A stretch of DNA of 64,000 nt from the NCBI GenBank assembly GCA_024364735.1, contig JAGFNQ010009486.1, forward strand, positions 1 to 64,000. Reading direction: 5' to 3'. This document shows positions 1 to 11,200 of the stretch, piece after piece (position 1 is the first letter of the stretch; every line of letters begins with the position of its first letter). A program made the position numbers and the translations under genes. Origin of the DNA: Boesenbergia rotunda. Taxonomy: Eukaryota; Streptophyta; Magnoliopsida; Zingiberales; Zingiberaceae. The notes under the pieces are model-generated. The model worked only from the letters and a program-made list of their open reading frames with translations, did no database searches and was not told the DNA's origin.

Positions 1-1217
1 CAAATTAAGATTTAACAAAAATTTTCTTTTCTTTGGAGAGTGCCTCGGGGGGCCACCCAAAGTAAATAATTTGTTGTAATTAATTATCCATAAATAAAAT
101 ATTTGATCAAATCTTGGAAAATTTTGAGGTGATTCTCAAACGATAATTTCCTTATTTGATTTATGAGGTGATACTCTTATATATTATTGTCTCCAAAATT
201 AATTAGGAAAATTGTTTCCTATAGAGTTTATTTCCTTAAATAAGATTTTCATGTAAATAATATGTGGTTGAATTAAGGGAATCTGTCTCTTAATTTAATA
301 AGATTTGATTTAGAGAAATCAAAGTCTTAAATATATTATTTTCGAAATTGATTATGACAATTTAGGAAATTGTTTCCCAAAACAATTCCTTGAATAAAGT
401 ATGAAATTAGAATTAGGAAATCCGGTTCCTAATTCAATTAATGAGACTTGATAAATTAAATCACATACATACTTTATTAAGGAAATCGTTAGAGCATGAC
501 ATAATTATATGTCATGAATGTGCTTAAAAGGAAAAGGATGAGACCCAAAACCCCTTACAAAATATTAAGGCCAACACCTTCCATTAATATGGTTAGAACC
601 GGAGTTTTGTTTCTCGTTTGGGTTGATGGACACATCCATGCCCGACTTGAACCTCAACATGTTCAAACCATGAAATTAGTTTATGATTAATATAGTTGGA
701 GTCAGAGGTCAATCCTTAGTTTTGGTTGCTGGACACACCCAAGCCTGACTAAACGGTTGAATGAGCTCCAACCATATTAAAACTATTTCTTGATTAATGG
801 GCCAGCCTTAAGCTTGGAGCATCGATTTGTTGTGCCACAGCCAAGGTCGATGTAAAGAGAGGTGCAGTTGGGTGCTATGTATATTGTTGCATACATGTTA
901 ATGAGTTAACAACCCAATGATTTATGCAAACATTCAATTAGTTGATAGCATAAAGTGATAGTTACATATGTATAATATGTAATCGGTATAATTACCTACC
1001 TTCATAGCTAAGAATAACTTGATGGACTCTAGCCATGGTTGTTCTTATCTATGGTTGGATATCAACCTATTTGGAGATGTTCCTACGATCTCCCGAATTG
1101 ATAAAAAGGGTTATTCAATTCGAAAAATAAATAGGATTTAATTAATGTATATTGATGCATTTTTTATCATTCTTCTCACATAAGCTCAATTTGTATTTCT
1201 AAGATAATAACTTGATC
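1..1217 (+). other. 5' leader of copia element 1
   Basis: No gene is seen in these 1.2 kb. The stretch is AT-rich and lies directly upstream of the gag start. Copia element 3 has a comparable 1.6-kb leader between PBS and gag, which supports reading this as retrotransposon leader rather than host DNA. Short direct repeats around 600-790 (variants of ggttgctggacacaccc) are visible. Confidence 0.7.
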
Positions 1218-4200
1218 ATGTCTTCTCTGAATTTGTGTTCCATTTTGGACACCAATAAGCTGACTGGGCCAAACTTCATGGACTGGCTTCGAAACCTGAG
1301 GATAGTCCTCACGGCAGAAAAGCTTGCTTATGTCCTTGAAGAACAACTTCCCAACCATCCTCCAGAAGATGCAACTCCAGACCAGTTAGTGGCCTATCAG
1401 AAACATGTGGTCTATTCTGAACTTGCGAGTTGCATCATGCTGGCCGCTATGGTACCTGAGCTGCAAAAGCAGCATGAGCATATGGATGCTCATACCATCA
1501 TCTTCCATCTTCATGAGATGTTTGACGAGCAGGCGAGATCCGAAAGGTTCGAGGTCTCCAGACTCCTCTTCACCTCTAAGATGCAGGAAGACACTTCTGT
1601 CTCACAGTTTGTGTTGAAGATGTTGGGGTACATTGAGCGACTAGGCACACTCGGATTTGCAATGGATCACGAACTAAGTGTTGACTTGATTCTGCATTGT
1701 TTGCCCAAGAGTTACTCACAATTTGTGATGAACTATCGGATGAATAAGCTGGAGACTACCATTCCTGAGTTGCTCAACCTGCTGAAGACTGTAGAGCCTT
1801 CTGTAAAGCAGGATCAGAAGACGGTACTGTTAGTTGGTTCCTCAAAGAAAGGCTCTAAGAGGAAGCCCAAAGAACAGAATAAGGGAAAGAAGAAAAATGC
1901 CAAAAAGACTGAAAAGGCACCAAAAGGCACTTGCCATCACTGTGGCAAGGAGGGTCACTGGCGAAGAAACTGCAAGGTTTATCTTGAGTCCTTGAAGAAG
2001 AAGGCATCCGATGCCCCATCCTCTTCAGGTATCTTCATTATTGAATGTCACTCTATTTCCTCGTCCACTTGGGTACTTGATACTGGGTGTAGCTCACATA
2101 TATGTAATGACATACAGGGGCTAAGGAATAGAAGAAGACTCGTCAAGGGAGAAGCGAATTTGCGAGTTGGAAATGGAGCAAAGATTGTTGTTGTTGCCAT
2201 CGGAACATGTTTGCTAAAGCTACCTACTGGACTTGTCTTAGAATTGGATAATTGTTATTTTGTTCCTTTGTTAATAAAGAACATTGTATATATTTCATGC
2301 TTGAATGAAAAGGGTTATCATTTAACTTTTAGTAACAATTGCTGTTACATAACTTTAAATGGTGTTCTTTATGGGACCGGAACTTTATACAATGGTATCT
2401 ACACGTTAGATTTATCCGGTGACGTTTTCAATATCCAAGTTAGCAACAAACGTGCTCGAATAGATAATCAAATAGACTCCTATACGTGGCATTGTCATCT
2501 TGGCCATGTAAGTAAGAAACACATGACCAAATTACACCAATGTGGAATTCTGGAATCATTTGAACCCGGTTCATTTGATACATGCGAATCATACTTAAAA
2601 GGCAAGATGACCAAAATACCCTTTTCCGGAAAAGGTAAACTAGTGGGAGAATTGCTTGGTCTAATACATACTGATGTATGTGGACCAATGTCAACTCTTG
2701 CACAAGGAGGTTATAGCTACTTCATTACCTTTATCGATGATCACTCACGATTCGGGTATGTGTTCTTAATGAAACACAAATCTGAAGCTTTTGAGAAATT
2801 CAAAGAGTTCAGAAGTGATATAGAGAAACAGCTTGGCAAAAGTATTAAGATAATTCGATCCGATCGGGGTGGTGAATACTTGAGTCAAGAGTTTCAAGAT
2901 TATCTTAGGGACAATGGGATATTATCTCAATGGACTCCGCCATATACACCACAGCATAATGGTGTATCTGAGAGGCGTAACCGAACCTTGATGGACATGG
3001 TTAGATCTATGATGAATAATGCAACTCTTCCAAAATCCTTTTGGGGCTATGGGCTTAAGGCAGCTGTTTACTTACTAAATAGAGTCCCGACCAAGGTAGT
3101 ATCTACTACTCCATATGAGACGTGGAATAGTAAGAAACCTCATTTAACTCACCTTAAAAATATAGGGTTGTCCTGCTTATGTAAAGCGGACTGTATCAGA
3201 CAAATTGGATGCTAAGTCTGATAAATGTCTATTTATTGGATATCCTAAGGAAATGAAGGGTTACCAATTCTATCATCCCTTGGAACAAAAGGTGTTTGTT
3301 TCAAGGCATGCTGTATTTCTGGAAAAAGAATTTCTTTTACAAGAAAATAGTGGGAGTAGCATTGAACTTGAAGAAGTTCAAGAAATTCCAATACACATTA
3401 CAGAGACACCTAGTCAAGACCCACAACCAATAACTCATAATGATGAGCTATCAGTTGAACCTAAAACAACACCACTTCTTTGTAGGTCTGATAGGACACG
3501 CAATATTCCAGAGAGATATGGATTTCTCATAAGTGAATCAAACGACGTGTTACTCGTTAACAATGACAAACCTATCAGTTATGAAGATGTTCTGATAAAT
3601 TCAGAAAGGGATAAATGGCTTGAAACCATGAAGTCGAAAATGGATTCCATGTACGAAAATCAAGTATGAGACTTGGTTAACCCGCCTGAAAGGATTAAGC
3701 CCATAGGGTGCAACTGGGGTTTCAAGAAGAAAACCGACATGGAAGGTAATGTTGTTACCTTTAAGGCTAGATTAGTGGCAAAAGGATATCGTCAGAAACA
3801 AGGAATTGATTATGACGAAACCTATTCGCCAGTAGCTATGCTTAAATCCATTCGGATGCTCCTGGCCATAGCAGCTCATTCTGATTATGAGATATGGTAA
3901 ATGGATGTGAAAATAGCTTTCCTTAATGGAAACCTGCTTGAGGATGTATACATGATACAACCTGAAGGTTTTATATCGGTTAATAAAACCAAAGTATGCA
4001 AGCTTCGACGATCCATATATGGACTAAAGCAAGCATCCAGGAGCTGGAACATCCGTTTTGATGAGACAATCAAAGAGTTTTATTTCTCACAAAATCCTGA
4101 CGAACCTTGTGTGTACAAGAAGGTTAGTGGGAGTGCAGTCATATTCCTAGTGTTATATGTCGATGACATATTACTTATAGGAAACGATATATCAGTCTTA

Positions 4201-5141
4201 CAGTCAGTTAAAATTTGGTTGTCCAAAACTTTTTTCATGAAAGACCTGGGAGAAGCAACCTATATCCTCGGGATTATAATCTATAGAGATAGATCAAAAC
4301 GGTTGCTTGGTCTTTCGCAGTCTACATATATAGACCGAGTGCTAGAAAGGTTTTGCATGTTGGAATCCAAGAAAGGTTACCTTCCTATCAGGCATGGGAT
4401 CAACCTTCCAAAGTCTATGTGTCCACACACAGAAGACGAGAGGATTTGCATGAATAAGATTCCTTATGCATCCGCGATAGGATCTATCATGTATGCTATG
4501 TTATGTACTAGGCCCGATGTATCATATGCTCTGAGCGTCACAAGAAGATACCAGTCTGATCCAGGAATGGATCATTGGGCGGCTGTCAAGATAATCCTCA
4601 AGTACTTAAGAAGAACTAAGGATGTGTTCCTAATATATGGAGAAGGTGATATGGTAATACGTGGATATATAGATGCCAGTTTCCAGACAGATAAGGATGA
4701 CTCCAAATCTCAGTTCGGATACGTATTTATTTTGAATGGAGGCGTAGTAAGCTGGAAAAGTTCCAAGCAAGACACCGTAGCAGATTCTACCACGGAAGCG
4801 GAATATATTGCAGCTTCGGAAGCAGCAAAGGAAGCAGTCTGGATCAAGAAGTTTGTCTCAGAACTTGGTGTGGTTCCAACCATTGATGAAGCAATACCGG
4901 TTTACTGTGACAACAATGGAGCTATTGCACAAGCAAAGGAACCAAGGTCTCATCAGCGATCCAAACATGTGCTTCGCCGCTATCATCTGATCAGACAGAT
5001 TATAAGTAGGAATGATATACAAATTGAGAAAATTCCCACTGAAAGAATTTAGCGGATCCTTTAACTATGGCCTTGCCTCAAAGTAAGTTTGAGGGTCATG
5101 TTAGAGCCTGTGGTATTGGGTACCGTAGCGATTGGCATTAG
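1218..5141 (+). pseudogene. gag-pol polyprotein of copia element 1, broken
   Basis: The ATG at 1218 is chosen because it aligns with the start of gag in copia element 3. The gag zinc knuckle CHHCGKEGHWRRNC is near residues 239-252 and the protease DTG near 288-290. Integrase has an HHC zinc motif whose last Cys reads Tyr (CESY), then the D,D,E core (HTDVCGP, SDRGGEY, NGVSERRNR). RT carries YVDDILLIGND and RNase H carries STTEAEYIAAS. Breaks: a frameshift near 3160-3200; in-frame TGA at 3667-3669, where the relative has Trp; in-frame TAA at 3898-3900, where the relative has TAG; and a frameshift near 5045 that cuts the C-terminus. After that shift the frame runs to a stop at 5139-5141. Family assignment is firm; this copy cannot make a full polyprotein. 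Confidence 0.93.
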
Positions 5142-5144
5142 GCC

Positions 5145-5155
5145 AAGTGGGAGTT
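5145..5155 (+). promoter_or_regulatory. polypurine tract
   Basis: The purine run aagtgggag lies directly before the LTR start TGTTAGTG. It would prime plus-strand DNA synthesis. Copia element 3 has the same kind of tract (gtgggagat) in the same place. Confidence 0.8.
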
Positions 5156-7359
5156 TGTTAGTGATATGAGAGAAGTGTCCTAAGGCAATCGCCTTATGAT
5201 TATAATCATTTATTTTAATAAATGAATATTCACTATTTGAGTATACATGATTATTTGATTAAGATCTTAAGCTCATTTACTGAATGTCCGCAATACAATT
5301 CACAACATGAGAGAATTTGTGATGAATTCACAACTAGTGATTATCTCTACATGTGCAATTGTGAAGTATTGAAATTGTCCCTAGTCGATGAATTGATAAA
5401 TACAGACACTATCAATTCTGTTGAGACTAGCATGTGTTATTCTCTAATCAGTTGATTCTCACTGGCTGGTGACATTGAGATGTCCGGAGATAAACATAAA
5501 TACTAGTTAAGGGAACTAGTTCATTGGAGTGACTGACTGTAAAACTTCATATGGTAGTCTATATATAGATATGTCAGTGAAGTTCTTACTGCAGCTTAAG
5601 TGCGATGTTCCTTTGACTTGCGGTGTTCAAGTCATCTTGGTCATGGAGACTTATACTTTGACATCTTAAGCAAGCATCTCCAAGGAGGTGTGGACCCAGG
5701 ATGCATGATTGGGTATAAGCCGAAGTGCCCGAAGATGTTTGAACAGCCTACAAAGGATTCACCACTCCTTGCGAGGGAATGTATACCCGAGGCCTATCGT
5801 CGGATTGTTACTCGAAGCCTCTGGCCAGAGCATGATATGTTCAGAGTATGAATCTCTTAAATACATGAGAGTAATTAGAATCCATAGGATGAGGAAACGT
5901 TACTTGGGCTAGGTGTGACGTAGTCAGCCTAGTGGGGACTGACACACATAGACCATGTCCTGAACTAAGTGGGTATAAGATGGTGAAGGGAATGGGGCAC
6001 GATTCATTATAGCTACTGAAGGGTTTCAGAATCATTTCTGAGGTCAACCGTTGATCTTTCAATTAATTGGGGATCATGATGTACTACTAGGTGCCAATCA
6101 TGATTGTTCTATAATTAATTAGTTAATTATGGACGACCAACATAAATTGAAAGCCTATTTGGTCACATGCATAACGAGTAATTCGAAGGATTTAAAACGA
6201 GTTGAGAATTGGATTCTCCAATCGAGATAGACTATTTTTGGTAAGTCCAAACAATAGTCAAAACTGAATTTATTTCAGACGCATCGGAAGCATAGAATGG
6301 CTAAGTCTTTTAAAGACTTAATGGGTGAATTAAATAAGTTTAATTCATTAAGGGATTTGATCCAATTGGGGTTATATGGGCCGGCCAAGGAAGGGGGCCT
6401 CCTCTCTTCTTGTCATGGTCGGCCACCACCATAAGAGGATAAGGCTATTTTGGTTTGCTTTATAAAATAGACCAAAGGTTGGTTTATTTTATAAAAGGTT
6501 ATATAAATTTTTATATAATGAACCATGAGTTGGTTTGTTTAATAAAATTTGTATAATGAACCAATGGTTGGTTTGTTTTATAAAATTTTATATAATGAAC
6601 CAATGGTTGGTTTGTTTTATAAATTTTATATAATCATGCCAAAAGAAATAGAGAGCCTTGATTATGGATTGATTGAGAAACTATTCCATAATCATGAAGA
6701 AGAAGCTTGATCATGAGAGCCTTGATTATGGATTGATTGAGAAATTATTCCATAATCAAGGAGAGGTTTGCTTGGGAATTAACAAACCTCTCCCTATATA
6801 AAGGACCCAAGGGGTGCCATGGAAGGGGATCCGAAAAAGGAATTGCTTGGGCTCTCTCCTCTTCTTCTCTCCCTCTCTCTTGGCCGGCCATAGGCCTTCC
6901 TTCCTTCTTCTTGCCGTGAGCACAAGGAGAAGCACCAAGGCGACGAAGTTCTTCCTTGCGACAATCTTCCTCTTCGGCCAACCTTGGTGGTTAGTCTTTC
7001 GATTTGATTACTCTCTCGATTTCGTCATGTTCACGGAGAATCTAGTAGTTCTCGTGAACACGAAACTCGTGGCTTAGCGAAGTCATCCCGACGATACTCG
7101 GCGTGGATACGAATATAGGCAGAGCTTTCAAGGGACGCTAACGGTTGGATCTCGTCCCTTCTTTCAAGTTACGCAAGGTAATTCGTAGAGTAATCTCCTT
7201 TTCTGCAAAAATTTTATATTACGATTATGTGAACACATTGCATACTTAGGATATGTGTTAGAATAATTTAGGAAATTATTCATCCTTTTTGTTTCCGCTG
7301 CATGTAATTATGTAACAATTACAATACGTGTCCGCGTCGGCATGCACCCGGTCCCAACA
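5156..7359 (+). repeat. 3' LTR of copia element 1 (2.2 kb)
   Basis: The LTR starts TGTTAGTG after the polypurine tract and ends CCCAACA. A TATA box sits at 6795-6802, followed by a CT-rich tract and a segment homologous to the LTR fragment at 55466-56491, so the 3' end is supported by a second copy. Repeated gaaccaatggttggtttg-like units lie at 6460-6620, and a doubled segment lies at 6650-6760. Confidence 0.88.
6795..6802 (+). promoter_or_regulatory. TATA box of copia element 1 LTR
   Basis: TATATAAA lies within ccctatataaagg. The equivalent ctatataaagg occurs near 55880 in the second copy of this LTR. Transcription would start about 30 bp downstream. Confidence 0.7.
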
Positions 7360-7374
7360 TCGTGATCAGGTGAC

Positions 7375-7403
7375 GCCACGTGGCATGTCGGTGTGACGTG
7401 TCA
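7375..7403 (+). promoter_or_regulatory. G-box and TGACG-type bZIP site cluster
   Basis: The perfect 10-bp palindrome GCCACGTGGC (7375-7384) contains the G-box CACGTG. TGACGTGTCA follows at 7394-7403. Such sites bind plant bZIP factors of the ABRE/TGA type. Their position about 340 bp upstream of a TATA box fits an enhancer, but function is inferred from motif only. Confidence 0.45.
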
Positions 7404-7612
7404 TGATTATGTGGCCTCTCGTGGCATGTCGTGACAAGGCAGTGCCTATGTTGCACGTGACTGTGTAGAGAACGATGACTGGATTGGGTGAATAGATGGT
7501 GGACGTCAGATCAATGATCTGGAGCGTCGGATTCAAATCTGACTGTGAAGAGGGAGGATAGATCTGAGGCGTCAGATTAAATGTTCTAATGTGGCGGCTG
7601 AGATCAATATGA

Positions 7613-7640
7613 GATCTGAAGAGTTATAACTCTTCAGATC
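7613..7640. repeat. 28-bp perfect palindrome
   Basis: Arms of 14 bp beginning gatctgaagag and ending ctcttcagatc are perfectly complementary, with no spacer. It lies about 100 bp upstream of the TATA box. Confidence 0.85.
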
Positions 7641-7736
7641 AAGGGACGAGATTAATAGACCTTTAAAGGATTATACCCTTTCGTTATGAACGGTCCAGAT
7701 CTGTCCGAACCAAAGGGTACTTACCTCTTCACTCAA

Positions 7737-7744
7737 TATAAATA
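7737..7744 (+). promoter_or_regulatory. TATA box of the unclassified segment
   Basis: TATAAATA in actcaatataaatag is followed by a leader rich in catt and tcatt. The position relative to the upstream bZIP cluster supports a promoter. Confidence 0.5.
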
Positions 7745-8095
7745 GATCCCTTCACTTGATCATTTCATTCATTCAAGCATTGCAATCTAAAAGCATTCAC
7801 ACTCATCCATCTTATGCATCAAGAGTCTAAAAAGCCTACGAAAAGGTTTGCCGGTTTCGAAATTTGAAGCGTTACTATTCTGAGACGACGTCGTTGTATC
7901 TTGGAAACGAATTGCTGCTATCCGTGAGCACCAGTAGATGAGCAATATCGTTTTACGGAGATAGTGTCGAACACTAGCCTCAACGGTAACCAATCAGTTT
8001 GCTTCCTCCGAAAGCAACCTCCCGGAAGATCTGACGGTCGTAAATCGACTAAGTCAAAAACCGAGGAGATACAAGTCAGCTACCAACAGTTATTA

Positions 8096-8549
8096 GATGA
8101 TCGAATTTAAATGATAACCCATTAGATAATAGACATCCAAAAACTCATCATTTTGGAAAAACGACACAACAAAATATTATTGATAAAAAAACTAACTCAA
8201 ATATAATTAAACGGATGTTTAAATAATTTTAAAAACCTAACTCTGCAAAAGATGAAAAAGATAATAAAAAAGACTAAAAATCTTCTAGGTCATTAAAAAG
8301 GCTTTAAACGAAACTTTTTTGAAATTTTCTAAGTATAGAAAGCTTGAAATTTTTTTTGCTCTAAGTCAAAAACTAAAGCACTTAGAAGGTTTACAAAAAC
8401 TCACATGTTTTTGAAAAACTCGGGGGGGGGGGGGGGGGAGAATATTCGTTTCAGGGGGAGAAAACTGAATATTTTAATTCGTTTGTTTGTTATCGTTCTT
8501 TTTACTTAACTTTTTGAACCATGTTGCCATAAATCAAAAAGAAGGAGAT
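8096..8549 (+). mobile_element. 3' end of a SIRE-type internal region
   Basis: This AT-rich non-coding stretch ends in aaaaagaaggagat directly before the LTR start TGTTGGTGCAG. The same arrangement is seen in reverse at 60358-60500 (aaaaagggggagat beside the LTR). A run of 17 G occupies 8422-8438. The left border with the promoter-like segment is approximate. Confidence 0.7.
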
Positions 8550-9225
8550 TGTTGGTGCAGGAAGCACCTAAGTCAAACCTGTGTTTTGATAATGGCAAAG
8601 GGTTCAGAAGTTAAGGTGTTAAAGTGATCTAACAAGCTTACTAAGTGTGCAGGAAAAGTCCTAGGTACACTAGGCAAGAAGTCCTGGGCAAGGACAGGGC
8701 AAGAAGACCTGACCAGAAGTTGGGAATAGAAGTCTTGGTCGAGGATTGGGCAAGAATTCCTGGCAAAGGGCTGGGCGCTGAAGACCTGACCGGAAGTTGG
8801 GCAAGAAGTCCTGGTCGCGGATTTGGCACGAAGACCTGATCATGTGGATTGGGCGAAAGTCCAACCGGAGGAGCCGGTTGGCAAAAGGTAAACTCTCCTG
8901 AGAGGAGTAGGTGAGGATGCGTTTCCCGTGCGAGGGAACAGTAGACGTCGGTTCGACCTAGGGTTCCATTTAGGAGACCCAAAGTCAGAACCAATACAGC
9001 TTAGGCTATAAATAATGGCTAACATGTTTGCTTCTTTTTGTTTTGGAACTAACCTTGGTTGCAGGGATTGAAGGAATGGGTTTCTACAGCTGAGGCGCCT
9101 CACTGGGGCTAGGCGCCTGGATGGATACGGGCGCCCCAGTGGAAGGCTAAACCGAAGCAAATGAAGCAAACTGCCACGAAGCCTCTGTACCAAAACAGCT
9201 CAGGCGCCCGAGACCATACAGGCGC
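8550..9225 (+). repeat. SIRE-type 3' LTR, first part
   Basis: The start TGTTGGTGCAGGAAGCACC matches the starts of the LTRs at 43595 and (reversed) 60357. A hairpin array, a conserved block ending cggttcgacctagggt and GGCGCC-rich motifs follow. The LTR stops at 9225 inside an aggcgc motif and resumes at 18474, so a later insertion has split it. The two parts together are about 1.25 kb, near the 1.35 and 1.44 kb of the other copies. Confidence 0.85.
8650..8885 (+). repeat. hairpin array in SIRE-type LTR
   Basis: Successive short inverted repeats have different arms but kept pairing. Examples are CCTAGG/CTAGG, CCTGAC/GTTGGG, CCTGGC/GCTGGG, CCTGATC/GATTGGG and CCAACC/CGGTTGG. Several pairs are G-T on this strand, which would be G-U in the sense RNA. 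Loops are short and purine-rich (cagaa, aaagg, ggagga). Confidence 0.65.
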
Positions 9226-10164
9226 TGATAAGTACCATTTTGTTGATCATTTCAAATTCTTAAATCCATGTTTAACCCATATTTTACCTGCTTAATATTG
9301 AATATATCCTAGGTTTTATGAATTTATTCTATATTTGGGTTTTATTATAAATCTTGCCATATTGGAAATATTTTGGCACTTAATTGTTGATCTACTTTTA
9401 TAGGATCTGAAGAGATCCAGCCGTTGGATGGAGTTAAGATACTCTGGACCGTCCATTTCTAAACTATATAAACTGTCATTTGCCCCCGATCACAGTCGTC
9501 GCATCTTCACCGCTTGTTTCGAGTTCTTGCGTTTCTTAACTATTTTTCTTCAAGTTTTTCCATACGAGCGTGCGACCGCTTCGTTTTCATCCTTGGATCA
9601 AGTTTTAGATTGTTGGGATGCTGTTTCCGTGAAATTTTCAGCTTCAATTAGCCCAAGAATAGAGCTGATTGAGGGTTTCAACAGATTTGTCATTCGGTTG
9701 ATTGGATCTCAACTTGTGCCATTGTTCACCCATCTGAGCTAGCCGGAGGGTTATCTGGAGTGCTCTGATCATCCCCAAATCATCATCGCACTTCCACACA
9801 ATGAGATCGAAGAGATGGGATGTGAGTTTCAGCTGGATGCAGAGTTTGAGCTGATTTGATCACTGAGTCAGATTTCTCCAGCGATCTGTGGAGCTAAGGG
9901 GTTTGAGGTTCACTCTTGTGTGACGGCAAGAAGATCTTGAGCTAAGAAATGGATCGATGCTTAGTTTCTTAATGAATTTCAATTTCCTATCAGTAGTTTC
10001 AATTTCAGTGTGCCATTTCATTTCTGAACTTTATATCAGTTTCATTGGATCATCTATGTGTTGATGCAGTCTGACCCTGATTGTTGTTTTGGTGTTGACA
10101 CCGATTTTAGTTTAGGTTGATGATTATGATTATGGTTAAGTCCTGATCGGGGATTAGGCATGTT

Positions 10165-10605
10165 ATGAAAAATCCTAGCTTGGAGGGCTAGGTGTTGGAA
10201 AATCCTAACCTGGAGGGTTAGGTGTGGAAAATCCTAGCTTGGAGGGCTAGGTGTTGAAAAGTCCTAATTCGGAAGTGTTGGGTGAAAATTCTTAGCTTGG
10301 AGGGCTAGGTGAAAAGTCCTAACTTGGAGGGTTAGGTGAAAAGTCCCAACTTGGAGGGTTAGGTGAAAAAGTCCTGGCTTGGAGGGTCAGGTCCTAGCTT
10401 GGAGGGCTAGGTGTGGAAAAGTCCTAACTCGGAAGGTTGGGTGAAAAGTTCTAGCTTGGAGGGCTAGGTTAACTTGGAGGGTTAGGTGAAAAGTCCCAAC
10501 TGGAGGGTTAGGTGAAAAACCTTGACTTGGAGGGTCAGGTCCTAGCTTGGAGGCCTAAGTTAGATAAAACCCTAGCTTGGAGGGCTAGGTTGGAGCCCCT
10601 GGATC
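10165..10605 (+). repeat. hairpin array with covarying stems
   Basis: At least a dozen units of about 27-37 bp consist of a 6-bp arm, a ttggagg-type loop and the complementary arm. Arm pairs include CCTAGC/GCTAGG, CCTAAC/GTTAGG, CTTGAC/GTCAGG and CCTGGC/GTCAGG. When one arm changes, the partner usually changes with it. One unit (CCCAAC/GTTAGG) carries a mismatch. Confidence 0.8.
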
Positions 10606-11200
10606 GGTCTGGTGACCGATCAGGGAGTTGGCACGGTGCTCCTTCGTGGATCGGTCTGGTGATGGATCCAGCGATGACTGATCGGTCTGGTGACCGATCA
10701 GGGAGTATGCGTTTCACCCACTACTTGGCTCCTGATCGGTCTGGTGACCGATCAGGGAGCACACAGTGAGGTTGAGTTCCCCTGCTGACCTGCTCCTGAT
10801 CGGTCGGGTGACCGATCTGGATCACTGTGCAGATCGTTCTGGAGAACGATCCAGCGTCGCGAGTTCCTCACTATGATCGATCAGGACGGAGCCTGATCTG
10901 TCTGGTCATGACCTGATCGGTCTTGTGACCGATCAGGAGGCTCCCTGATCGATCCGGTGACCAATTAGGAGGTTTGGACTGCGAAACTCAGAAATCGCCT
11001 GACAAAGGGGTGGATCGGTCTGGTGATCGATCCACAACCTGGGATCAATCTGGTGATCGGTCTAGGAGAGTCCCAAAGAAATCGTGATTTCTGATTGAGC
11101 ATTGGGGACCGATCAGGACGAAGCCTGATCAGTCTGAACCTAGCCTGATCAGTCTGGTGACCGATCAGGAGACTCTCTGATCGGTCCGGTGACCGATCAC
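10606..11200. repeat. array of GATCGGTC...GACCGATC palindromes
   Basis: Roughly ten imperfect copies of GATCGGTCtggtGACCGATC are spaced by 30-70 bp of unrelated sequence. The arms are complementary around a 4-base centre. Some copies are diverged (gatcgttctggagaacgatc) but keep complementary arms. Confidence 0.8.

Larger units (their letters stand above)
1..7359 (+). mobile_element. Ty1/copia element 1 (Tork/Angela-like), 5' LTR outside window
   Basis: The order is leader, gag, protease, integrase, reverse transcriptase, RNase H, polypurine tract and 3' LTR, which is the Ty1/copia order with integrase before RT. Protein motifs match the Tork/Angela group (YVDDILLIGND in RT, DTVADSTTEAEYIAAS in RNase H). 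The 5' LTR and PBS are not present, so the window opens inside the leader. The five bases after the LTR are tcgtg, but the partner target duplication cannot be seen. Coding is broken at four or more places, so this copy is inactive. Confidence 0.92.
7360..8095 (+). other. unclassified promoter-like segment
   Basis: No protein family is recognisable here. The segment has a layout like a viral or LTR promoter: a cluster of bZIP-type sites, a 28-bp palindrome, then TATAAATA and a CT-rich leader. It lies between the 3' LTR of element 1 and SIRE-type sequence. It could be an LTR fragment of an unrecognised family or a fragment of a host promoter; I cannot decide which. Confidence 0.4.

Noticed and set aside
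7360..8095. Endogenous pararetrovirus intergenic region
   Set aside because: Promoter layout is similar, but there is no tRNA primer site, coat, movement or RT coding sequence nearby.
8641..8994. 117-codon frames on both strands
   Set aside because: Same cause: repeat-driven frames in the LTR array.
10512..10769. 85-codon reading frame over the GATCGGTC palindromes
   Set aside because: The frame is created by the repeat period (repeated DRSGDRSGS), with a shadow on the other strand; no coding support.
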